Below are positions 44,001 to 50,499 of a stretch of 64,000 bases of DNA, one piece after another. Every line of letters begins with the position of its first letter. The first letter of the stretch is position 1. Under the pieces are notes generated by a model. That model worked only from the letters and a program-made list of their open reading frames with translations. It made no database searches and was not told where the DNA came from. Both the position numbers and the translations under genes were made by a program. This stretch comes from Actinomadura luteofluorescens (GTDB taxonomy: Bacteria; Actinomycetota; Actinomycetes; Streptosporangiales; Streptosporangiaceae), in assembly GCF_013409365.1 (NCBI RefSeq), contig NZ_JACCBA010000001.1, positions 7,192,001-7,256,000 of the forward strand, given 5' to 3'.

Positions 44001-44521
44001 TGCGGTACCACGCGGCGGACGTGCGGAGGCCGGGCGCCGTGCGGGCCGTGGTGGACGACGTCTACCGGCGGCACCAGCGGCTGGACGGGGTCGTCCACGG
44101 CGCCGGCCTCGCCGGGGACCGCCTCGTCCGCGACACCTCGCCCGAGTCGTTCGCGCGGGTGTACCAGACGAAGGTGGACGGCGCCGCCGCGCTCGTCCAG
44201 GCGGTCCGTCCCGGCCTCGGGTTCTTCGTGGTCCTCGGCGGCATCGCCGGGGTGCGCGGCGACCCCGGGCAGGCCGGCTGCGCGGCGGCCGGCGACGCGT
44301 GCGGCGCGCTCGCGCACGTGTGGCGGAGGCGGCTGCGCGGGCGGGTCCTCGTCGCCGAATGGGGCCCCTGGGCGGGCGGCGCGGTGCCGCCCGAGTTGGC
44401 GCGCGAGCACGCGCGGTGCGGCGTCGGGCCGATCGACCCGGACGCGGGGGCGGCCGCGCTGCTCAGGGAGATCGCGCACGGGGACGAGACGTGGGTCGTG
44501 CTGACCGGGACCGTCCGGTGA
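38015..44521 (+). CDS. Megasynthase 1: tandem PfaD-like barrels, KS, AT, KR
   Basis: 2168 aa. Order: two nitronate-monooxygenase/PfaD-like TIM barrels (about 15-250 and 300-600; the second has ECGGHVGPR and VQGPM), KS (about 652-1080), AT (about 1182-1500), a Pro/Ala/Glu-rich linker (about 1600-1710), and an SDR-type KR (about 1710-2160, with LLTGGARGATARV). This resembles PUFA or secondary-lipid synthases, with the enoyl reductase fused in front. The KS Cys position is Gly837 (VDAGGAAS) and the AT Ser position is Gly1278 (GHGCGE), so both look non-catalytic. No DSL-type carrier protein site is visible. The ATG at 38015 has a GGGGGG ribosome site. It overlaps the next gene by GTGA. Confidence 0.88.
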   Translation: MAGRGGRDGGRGERPPIEIIGVSPFGRPAPHLAVAVARAGGTGVLDLGADRAAGLAALADAGRWWEGPFGVRVPAGCRIEPDEVPETAATVLVDAPVLVGERAQGTDVAGFVRGRRLLVEVVGPDEAAAAIAAAREITGDVGLVARGREAGGRVGELTTFVLLQHLLADMDRLGGTAVPVYAAGGIGPHSAAAAVAGGAAGVVLDVQLALVREAEPPAGVAARLATMDGTETEVVDGYRRESGVPENGRRPLPVGQDAPLAAALAERYRTAGGVVRAVREQIELHLRAAVRSEPLAPRSGPVVVQGPMTQVSDTSAFAGAVAQDGGLPFLALALMDPGRVRELLRETADRLGGRPWGVGVLGIAPPELRDAQLAAVREAAPPYAIIAGGGPAQAAALEAAGTSTYLHARSPELLDRFLAEGARRFVFEGGECGGHVGPRASFPLWDAQAERLAAFGGDPRELSLMFAGGVHDARSAAMVAALAGPLAERGADVRVLMGTAYLFTAEAVAAGAILPGFQDVALACRGTALLETSPGLSTRCAPTPYVRTFEETRRELEQVGTPRREVWRRLEKLNLSRLRVASKGLRRDTPVDADVQRADGLYMIGQVAALRTATTRIADLHAQVTSGATAFLAARAAELGAAGPAAAARGARPADIAVIGMGCVFPGARDGGQYWANIVGGADAVTEVARWDPEIHYSPSGEGATPSKWGGFVPDVPFDARAHGIPPGALGGVDPIQLLSLEVASRALADAGYADRPFDRSRTSVVFGAAGGGDLGTAYAMRATLPSYYGEVPPGLDERLPRPTGDSLPGVLTGVVAGRIANRLDLGGAHHTVDAGGAASLAALDAACKELAAGTSDMVLCGGADLRTGIQDHLLLASAGALSPSGRCAAFDSSADGVALGEGVGCVVLKRLADAERDGDRIYAVVKSVAGAGGGRAPDLASPQPEGQRRALERAYERAGVPPASVGLVEAHGSGAEADDGTELAALASVFAGAAPGSVALGSVKSQIGHTGCAAGLAGLIKTAYALHTGVLPGTLHLARPNPEWTPDGPFAFGGAARPWAAAPGERYAGLSGFGVGGAHFHAVLAGYDGAPEPVSGLDEWPAELFLIRGADRSAARAGIDRLSALLPGGPRLRDLARTAASFEGPVQVALVASSLEDLGAKLALAATFRPAPGVFPACGEPGQVAFLFPGQGSQRPGMLADLFVGFPRLQRLLRHAGGRYAAAMFPPAAFTRSESRRHRAEIADARTAEPALGIAGLAVHRLLTAVGVHPDLAAGHGCGELVALCAAGVFDDADMIGLSAARAGAVLAAAGPGAGAAVAAAPDRVRAALAEIGDVAVTHHNAPRQVMIAGTSAGLDRALGVLSGAGLRAERTPVACAAHSPLASAASADLRAELLGRDLRSPAFPVWSNATAAPYDSDPSELAATLAGQLAAPVLFAGQIEAMYAAGARTFVEAGPGRVLTGLVAAILGDRPHTAVSCDAPGGNALAGLLGALAELAAAGVPVDPLPLFAGRDARPLSGEPAPAPGWIVNGHLVRTADGGYPAGGLRPAERIEGPGPGGSEAAVLEYLRASREVIAAQREVVLRHLASPAGRDAAARSVPAPRPVLLGETLPDGKSAQDAPEERPAAGGARDVHAAAGAVIRARTGEDREDAPAEPPRPTVPEPAVPEPAAPEPGSRPSRPAHVGTADLSGSRPAPRLARQVPRIVELAALPAPPESGTGFAGRRFLIVDDACGVALELADLLERHGAQVRVPPDVDGPCDGLVHLAALRPGAARVLPEAFGGVRRALAGGLRWLVFASGAGGTFGHRFDGGAVGDPGPGAGLGGLARTIAREYPEVLVRALDVDTKDTPRAIAQRILAELLTAEAPVVVGHEGGRRNALDLIPAGPPGGKAADKSRLEADGVVLLTGGARGATARVALEFARTSGCHIELVGRTPEPVGEPEFPDAEDEAGLRRALVAHGEEQPAEIEAAVRRLLAEREIRRTLAALGEHAASVRYHAADVRRPGAVRAVVDDVYRRHQRLDGVVHGAGLAGDRLVRDTSPESFARVYQTKVDGAAALVQAVRPGLGFFVVLGGIAGVRGDPGQAGCAAAGDACGALAHVWRRRLRGRVLVAEWGPWAGGAVPPELAREHARCGVGPIDPDAGAAALLREIAHGDETWVVLTGTVR

Positions 44522-47500
44522 GCGAGGCGGCGGAGCCGATCGCGATCGTCGGTGCCGGGGCGGTGTTCCCCGGCGCGGGCTCGGCGGCCGAACTGTGGCG
44601 CAACGTCCTCGACGGGGTCGACGCGATCGGCGACGTCCCGCCCGGTCGCTGGGACCCGGAGCTCTACTACGACCCCGGCGCGTACGGGCGGGAGCCGGAG
44701 GGCGACCGGTTCTACTGCCGGCGCGGAGGGTTCGTCGACGAGCTGGCCACCGTCGACCCGGCCAGGTTCGGCATCGTCCCGGCGGCGGTGCGGGGCATGG
44801 AGCCCGACCACCTGCTGGCGCTGCGCGCGGCCGGGGACGCGATCGCGGACGCGGGCGGCGCCGACCGGCTGCCCGACCGGGCCCGGATCGGCGTCGTGTT
44901 CGGGCGCGGCGGCTACATCACCCCGGGCGTGGCGCGGTTCGACCAGCGGGTCAGGACGTCCCACCAGGTCGCCGGGATCCTCGGCGAACTGGTGCCCGAA
45001 CTGGGGCCGCGGCGGCTGGCGGAGATCCGCCGGGCGTTCTGCGACCGGCTGGGCCCCGACGAGCCGGACGCCTCGGCCGGGCTGCTGCCGAGCTTCGCCG
45101 CGGCCCGCGTCGCCGACCGGTTCGACCTGCGCGGCCCGGCCTACACGCTGGACGCGGCGTGCGCGTCGTCGCTGCTCGCCGTCGAGCACGCCGTGCGGGC
45201 GCTGCGCGGCGGGCAGGCCGACGCGATGCTGGCGGGCGGCGTCCACCACGCGCACCACGCCACCGTGTGGGGCGTCTTCAGCCGGCTCCGCGCGCTGAGC
45301 CCGAGCGAGACGATCCGGCCGTTCGACCGGGCCGCCGACGGGACGCTCCTGTCGGAGGGGACGGGCGTCGTCCTGCTCAAGCGGCTGTCGGACGCCCGGC
45401 GGGCCGGGGACCGCGTCCACGCGGTGATCCTGGGCGCCGGATCGTCCAGTGACGGCCGCGCCGCGAGCCTCCTGAGCCCGCTGGTGGACGGGCAGGTCCT
45501 CGCGGTCGAGCGGGCGTGGCGGGACGCGGGCCTGGACCCGGCCGCGCCCGGCGCGGTGGGGCTGATCGAGGCGCACGGCTCGGGCGCTCCGGCGGGCGAC
45601 GAGGCTGAGCTTGCGACGCTGCGCCGGGTCTTCGGCACGGCCGGTCCGCAGATCGGCCTCGGCACGGTCAAGTCGATGATCGGGCACGCGATGCCGGCCG
45701 CCGGGATCGCCGGGCTGCTCAAGGCCGCGTTCGCGCTGCGCGACGGCGTCCTGCCGCCGACGCTGCACGTCGACGACCCGCATCCGGCGCTGGAGGGCGG
45801 CCGGCTGCGGCTCGTCCGGGAGGCCGCGGAGTGGGCCCGGGACGGAGGCGGCCCCCGGAGGGCGGCGGTCAACGCGTTCGGGTTCGGCGGCGCCAACGCG
45901 CACGTGGTCCTGGAGGAGCCGCCCGCCGCCCGCAGGCCGCGGCGGCGCAGGCTCGACGCGCCGCACTCCGACGAGGGCGTCCTGCGGCTGGCGGCCCGCA
46001 CGACCGAGGAACTGTCCAAGGTCCTGGCCGCCCCCGACGAGGAGCTTCTCGCCGGGATCCGCGACGACGTCCCCGACCTTCCGTGCCGTCTCGCCATCGT
46101 CGGCCCCACAGCGCGCAGGCTCGACCTGGCGCGGGCCCTCGTCCAGCGCGGAACCGCCTGGCGGGGCCGCAGCGACGTGTGGTTCTCGCCCCGCCCCCTC
46201 CTCGCGGACGGCGGTCGGCTGGCGTTCCTGTACCCCGGTTTCGAGGCCGCCTTCGACCCGCGGGTGGACGACGTCGCCGCGCACTTCGGCATGTCGGCGC
46301 CCGCGCTGACCGGCCGCACGGACCTGGTCGGGCACGCCGCCGACGTGCTCCGCGCCGGCCGGCTGCTGACCGCGGCCCTCGGCAGGCTCGGCGTCGAGCC
46401 CGATGTGGCGGCGGGCCACAGCCTCGGCGAGTGGACGGCGATGACCGCCGCCGGGGTCTGCGACGCGGACGCGGTCGAGGCGCTCCTCGGCGCCCTCGAC
46501 GGCGAGGCACTGGACGTCCCCGACGTCGCGTACGCGGCCCTCGGCTGCGGCGCGGCCCGGGCGCAGGAGGCCGTGGGCGGGCGGTCCGGCGTCGTCGTCA
46601 GCCACGACAACTGCCCGCACCAGTCGGTGGTGTGCGGCCCGGCCGGGGAGGTCCGCGAGGTCCTGGGCCGGCTCGCCTCCGAAGGTGTGCTCGGCCGGGA
46701 GCTGCCGTTCCGGTCGGGGTTCCACACCCCGCTCGCCGAGGCGTACGAGAAGCAGGTGCGGCGCGCGTTCGAGGCGCTGGAGATCCGCGAGCCCCGCGTT
46801 CCGCTGTGGTCGGCGACAACGGTCGCGCCGTTCCCGCGCCGCCCCGCCGAGGTCCGCGAGCTGGTCGCGCGCCACCTGCTGGAGCCCGTCCGGTTCAGCG
46901 AGCTGGTCGAGGAGCTGTACGGCGCGGCGCACGTGCGGGCGTTCGTGCAGGTCGGGCCGGGCGGCCTCACCGAGTTCGTCGCCGACCGCCTCGGCGGCCG
47001 CGAGCACCTCGCGATCGCCGTCAACGTGCCGAAGCGCGACGGGATGGCGCAGCTCCGCCGCGTCGTCGCCGCGCTGTGGACCGAGGGCTACGGCGCGTCC
47101 TCGCCGCCCGCGCCCTCCGCGACGGGCATGCGCCTGGACCTCGGGACGCCGCTGGTCAGGCTGGACGGCGCGGTGGAGCCCATCCGGCTCGGCCGGGGAA
47201 CGCCGCCGCTGCCGGCGGACGATCCCGTGCTGGCCGAACTGGAGGCCCTGCTCGACGACGCGACGAGCGGTGCGCAGTCGGTCCTGGAGGCGCTCGGCGG
47301 CGGACCTCCGCTGCCGCCCGTCCCGGGCGAGGACGTCTCGCCGGTGGCGGCCGAGCTGAACGTCTCCCGCGTCTTCTCGGTCGAGTCGATGCCGTGGCTG
47401 CGCGACCACTGCCTCGTCCCGCAGCCCCCCGACTGGCCGGACATGTCGGACAGGTTCCCGATCGTTCCGCTGGCGGGGCTGCTGGAGGTCATGGCCGAGA

Positions 47501-48780
47501 CCGCCCGCGAGCTGCTGCCCGACCTGGTCGTCGTCGGATTCGAGAACGTCCGCGCGGTCCGCTGGCTCGTCGCGGCCCCGGCGACCGCCGCCGACATCCG
47601 CGCCTACCTCATCGAGTCGGCCGGGCGGCCCCGCAAGGTGAAGGTCGTCGTCAACGGCCACGCCGACGGGACGGTCCTGCTCGCCGAGCGCTTCGCGGCA
47701 CCGCCCCAGCCGGACCGCACGCCGCTGAGCATCGAAGGGCCGCCCATCGTCACCGCCGAGCGCCTCTACGAGGAACGCTGGATGCACCACGGCCCGCTCT
47801 TCCGCGGCGTCACCGAGATCACGGCGCTCGCGGAGGACGGTGTGCGGGCCGTCCTGACCTCGCTGCCCACACCGGGCGCGCTCCTGGACGGCGCAGGGCA
47901 GCTCTGCGCCCACTGGCTCCAGGTGTACGGCGACACCAACCAGACCGTCTTCCCCGTGGGGATCGAGCGTGTCGCCCTCTACGGGCCCACGCCGTCCCCG
48001 GGGGAAGACCTGGACACGACCATCTGGAACCAGTCCCTCACCGACACCACCATGCGCTGCTCAGCGGAGATGGTCACGGAGAACGGAACGGTGTGGGGGC
48101 GCGTCGACGGATGGACCACCCACCGCTTCTACACCGACGAGGCGCTCTGGCGGATGAAGTTCACCCCCGAGGTGTCCGGAACAGGTGAGCCGCAGCCCGG
48201 CGGCTGGTGCCTGGCCCGCAAGCGGTGGGACGGCACCGCGTCCCGCGACCTGCTGATGCGCCAGTACCTCTGCGCCGCCGAGCGCGCCGAGTACGAGGCC
48301 CTCCCGCCGTTCGCGCAGGGGCCCTGGCTGCTCGGACGGATCGCGGCCAAGGACGCCGTCCGCGACCACCTGTGGCGCGACGGCCAGGGGCCGCTGTTCC
48401 CCGCCGAGCTCGCCGTCCAGGACGGCCCGGCCGTGACGGGGCCGTTCGAGGAGCCGCTCGCCCTCGCGATCGCCTCGGACGCCGACCTGGGCGTGGCCCT
48501 GGTCAGGCCCGGCCGCGAACCGGCGGGCATCGGTCTGGCCGCCATCGGGGAGGGCGCGCGGATCCGCGCGGCCAAGCAGGCGGTTCTCCAGGCGGTGCTG
48601 CGGGAAAGGGAGCCCGGGCCGGACCGCCTCGAACTGGTCGTGACCGTCGCCGACGCCGAACGGCTCCTGATCGCGGCGAACGGCACGGTCACCACGGTGG
48701 AGACCCGCGAACTCGAAGGACACGTCGTGGCCTGGACGGCCGCGTCCGGCACGGCGGACATGGAGGAGGCACGCGCATGA
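44518..48780 (+). CDS. Megasynthase 2: KS, AT, DH, C-terminal PPTase-like domain
   Basis: 1420 aa. KS (about 5-460) with an intact nucleophile (DAACASS, Cys215), EAHGSGA and NAFGFGGANAH; AT (about 550-850) with GHSLGE (Ser635) and FRSGFHTPL; a hot-dog dehydratase-like part (about 950-1220; His964 in WLRDHCLV, then a MHHGPLFRGV block); and a C-terminal domain (about 1225-1400) with GRIAAKDAVRDHL, resembling 4'-phosphopantetheinyl transferases (W/R-x-x-K-E/D-A). No carrier protein is visible. It starts at GTG 44518, coupled to megasynthase 1. Together they should build a reduced acyl chain, with the active KS and AT here pairing with the KS/AT-like domains of protein 1. Confidence 0.87.
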   Translation: MSEAAEPIAIVGAGAVFPGAGSAAELWRNVLDGVDAIGDVPPGRWDPELYYDPGAYGREPEGDRFYCRRGGFVDELATVDPARFGIVPAAVRGMEPDHLLALRAAGDAIADAGGADRLPDRARIGVVFGRGGYITPGVARFDQRVRTSHQVAGILGELVPELGPRRLAEIRRAFCDRLGPDEPDASAGLLPSFAAARVADRFDLRGPAYTLDAACASSLLAVEHAVRALRGGQADAMLAGGVHHAHHATVWGVFSRLRALSPSETIRPFDRAADGTLLSEGTGVVLLKRLSDARRAGDRVHAVILGAGSSSDGRAASLLSPLVDGQVLAVERAWRDAGLDPAAPGAVGLIEAHGSGAPAGDEAELATLRRVFGTAGPQIGLGTVKSMIGHAMPAAGIAGLLKAAFALRDGVLPPTLHVDDPHPALEGGRLRLVREAAEWARDGGGPRRAAVNAFGFGGANAHVVLEEPPAARRPRRRRLDAPHSDEGVLRLAARTTEELSKVLAAPDEELLAGIRDDVPDLPCRLAIVGPTARRLDLARALVQRGTAWRGRSDVWFSPRPLLADGGRLAFLYPGFEAAFDPRVDDVAAHFGMSAPALTGRTDLVGHAADVLRAGRLLTAALGRLGVEPDVAAGHSLGEWTAMTAAGVCDADAVEALLGALDGEALDVPDVAYAALGCGAARAQEAVGGRSGVVVSHDNCPHQSVVCGPAGEVREVLGRLASEGVLGRELPFRSGFHTPLAEAYEKQVRRAFEALEIREPRVPLWSATTVAPFPRRPAEVRELVARHLLEPVRFSELVEELYGAAHVRAFVQVGPGGLTEFVADRLGGREHLAIAVNVPKRDGMAQLRRVVAALWTEGYGASSPPAPSATGMRLDLGTPLVRLDGAVEPIRLGRGTPPLPADDPVLAELEALLDDATSGAQSVLEALGGGPPLPPVPGEDVSPVAAELNVSRVFSVESMPWLRDHCLVPQPPDWPDMSDRFPIVPLAGLLEVMAETARELLPDLVVVGFENVRAVRWLVAAPATAADIRAYLIESAGRPRKVKVVVNGHADGTVLLAERFAAPPQPDRTPLSIEGPPIVTAERLYEERWMHHGPLFRGVTEITALAEDGVRAVLTSLPTPGALLDGAGQLCAHWLQVYGDTNQTVFPVGIERVALYGPTPSPGEDLDTTIWNQSLTDTTMRCSAEMVTENGTVWGRVDGWTTHRFYTDEALWRMKFTPEVSGTGEPQPGGWCLARKRWDGTASRDLLMRQYLCAAERAEYEALPPFAQGPWLLGRIAAKDAVRDHLWRDGQGPLFPAELAVQDGPAVTGPFEEPLALAIASDADLGVALVRPGREPAGIGLAAIGEGARIRAAKQAVLQAVLREREPGPDRLELVVTVADAERLLIAANGTVTTVETRELEGHVVAWTAASGTADMEEARA

Positions 48781-48824
48781 GCGACGTCGACCAGGCCCGG
48801 CGGCCGGGCGGAGGCGGGCGGTGA
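48777..48824 (+). CDS. 15-codon mini-frame bridging megasynthase 2 and the glycosyltransferase
   Basis: A 15-codon frame (MSDVDQARRPGGGGR) whose ATG overlaps the megasynthase 2 stop (ATGA) and whose TGA overlaps the GTG of the glycosyltransferase (GTGA). It may serve only translational coupling, or be the remnant of a lost gene at the position where an acyl carrier protein gene would be expected. It could also be chance. Confidence 0.3.
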   Translation: MSDVDQARRPGGGGR

Positions 48825-50032
48825 GCGCCCGCCGTGTCCGCGTCCCGTCCCTGCTGGGCGACCCCGGGGTGGCGCGGGCGTGCAGCCCGTCGCGCCGCTT
48901 CCTGTTCGCGGTCCCGCCCCTCGACGGGCACGTCACCGCGGTCGCCGCGGTCGCCGCCGAGCTCGCCCGCCGCGGCCACAAGGTCGCCTGGACGGGGCAC
49001 CGCGCGTCCCTCGAACCCCGGCTGCGCCCCCGCTCGCGCATCTTCAGCGCCCTCGGCGACGAGGACGCGGCGCGCCTGCGCGACGCCCGGCTCCGGGCCC
49101 ACGGCCCCGCCGACCCCCGCTTCTGGGAGGAGTTCCTCGTCCCCCTGGGCCACGCGATGATGCCCGGCGTCGAGACGGCGCTCGACCGGTTCCGCCCGGA
49201 CGTGGTGGTCGGCGACCAGCTCGCCCTCGCCGCGCCCGTCGCCGCCCGCCGCCGCGAGATCCCGTGGGCCACGGCCGCGGCGACGCCGGCCGAGTTCACC
49301 CGCCCGCTCGCCGACCGGCCGGAGGACGAGCGGCGGGTGCGCGAGCGGATCGGCGCGTTCCAGCTCGACCACGGCATCGACGACCTGCTCGACCTGCGCT
49401 TCTCCGACCACCTCGTCCTGGTGTTCTCCACCGGGGCGCTGCTCGGCGACGTCTCCTTCTTCCCCGACCACTTCGCCTTCGTCGGGCCCGTCCTCGGCCG
49501 TCCCGCGCCGAGCGCGTTCCCGTGGGACCGGCTGGACGGACGTCCCGCCCTGCTCGTCTTGCTCGACACCGCCGACGACCGGTCACGGGAGCGGTTCTTC
49601 CGGGTCGCGGCCGAGACCGTCCGCGAGATGGACGTCCAGGCGGTCTTCGCGGCGCCGCCCGCTCTGGTGGGGGACGTGCCCCCGAACGTCCTCGTCCGCG
49701 GGCAGGTCCCCCGGCTCAAGCTCCTCGAACGGATGTCGGCGGTCGTCTGCGACGGCGGCTACGGCGCCGTGTGCGAGTCGCTGGCCCACGGCGTCCCGCT
49801 GGTGGCCGCGCCGATCCGGGACGACCAGCCGATCATCGCGGGAATGGTGGAGGAGGCGGGCGCGGGGACCGCGGTCCCGTTCGACGGGGTCCGGCCGGAC
49901 GAGCTGCGGGCCGCCCTCACGACCGTCCTGGCCGACGGCGCGCACCGCGCCGCCGCCGGGCGCGTCCGGGACTCCTTCGCCGCGGCGGGAGGCGCCGCCG
50001 AGGCCGCCGACCACCTAGAGAAACTGGCCTGA
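48821..50032 (+). CDS. GT1 (MGT-like) glycosyltransferase
   Basis: GT-B fold glycosyltransferase of family 1, 403 aa. N-terminal acceptor half: FLFAVPPLDGHVTAVAAVAAELARRGHKV and a DVVVGDQLAL block. C-terminal donor half: LLVLLDTADD, VRGQVPRLKLLERMSAVVCDGGYGAVCESLAHGVPLVAAP, close to the macrolide and sterol glucosyltransferase signature (the usual THGG is CDGG here). It probably glycosylates the product of the two megasynthases, implying a glycolipid or glycosylated polyketide. Starts at GTG 48821. Confidence 0.9.
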   Translation: MSARRVRVPSLLGDPGVARACSPSRRFLFAVPPLDGHVTAVAAVAAELARRGHKVAWTGHRASLEPRLRPRSRIFSALGDEDAARLRDARLRAHGPADPRFWEEFLVPLGHAMMPGVETALDRFRPDVVVGDQLALAAPVAARRREIPWATAAATPAEFTRPLADRPEDERRVRERIGAFQLDHGIDDLLDLRFSDHLVLVFSTGALLGDVSFFPDHFAFVGPVLGRPAPSAFPWDRLDGRPALLVLLDTADDRSRERFFRVAAETVREMDVQAVFAAPPALVGDVPPNVLVRGQVPRLKLLERMSAVVCDGGYGAVCESLAHGVPLVAAPIRDDQPIIAGMVEEAGAGTAVPFDGVRPDELRAALTTVLADGAHRAAAGRVRDSFAAAGGAAEAADHLEKLA

Positions 50033-50102
50033 CCCGCGCGGCGCCGCGCGCCGCCTCACCCCGCCGCCGGCCCGGGGTCCGGAACGCTCCATACTTTCGA
50101 CC

Positions 50103-50492
50103 ATGACGGAACGACGCGCGATCCTCAGCGGCTCGACGTTCGAGGAGCGGATCGGCTACGCCCGCGCCTTGGTGGACGGTGACCGGGTGCACGTCTCGGG
50201 CACCACCGGGTTCGACTACGCCACCATGACGATCTCCGAGGACGTGGTGGAGCAGGCCGAGCAGTGCCTCCGCAACATCGGGGCCGCGCTCGCGGAGGCG
50301 GACTGCACGTTCGCCGACGTGGTGCGGGTCCGGTACCTGCTGCCCGACCGCGCCGACTTCGAGCCCTGCTGGCCGGTGCTGCGGCGCCGCTTCGGCGACG
50401 TGCGGCCGGCCGCGACGATGCTCGTGTGCGGGCTCGCCGACCCCCGCATGAAGATCGAGATCGAGGTCGACGCGCGGAGGTCGAGCGCCTAG
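50103..50492 (+). CDS. RidA/YjgF family protein without the catalytic arginine
   Basis: 129 aa, Rid family trimer-type protein: SGSTFEERIGYARALVDGD, HVSGTTGFDYATM, LRNIGAALAEADCTFADVVRVRYL and KIEIEVDARR. In RidA the conserved PARS/PART motif supplies the Arg that hydrolyses reactive imines; here it reads PAATML, so imine deaminase activity is doubtful. It lies in the same direction 70 bases after the glycosyltransferase gene and may belong to the lipid locus or be independent. Confidence 0.85.
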   Translation: MTERRAILSGSTFEERIGYARALVDGDRVHVSGTTGFDYATMTISEDVVEQAEQCLRNIGAALAEADCTFADVVRVRYLLPDRADFEPCWPVLRRRFGDVRPAATMLVCGLADPRMKIEIEVDARRSSA

Positions 50493-50499
50493 GGCGCGG

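Noticed and set aside
38015..48780. An ordinary modular type I PKS
   Set aside because: The order of domains, the PfaD-like barrels, the missing carrier proteins and the dead KS/AT pair do not fit a modular assembly line; a PUFA-like lipid synthase is a better comparison.
50035..50050. 16-base perfect palindrome CGCGCGGCGCCGCGCG after the glycosyltransferase gene
   Set aside because: It has no loop, and such CG-only palindromes are expected at this base composition; there is no good reason to call it a terminator or operator.
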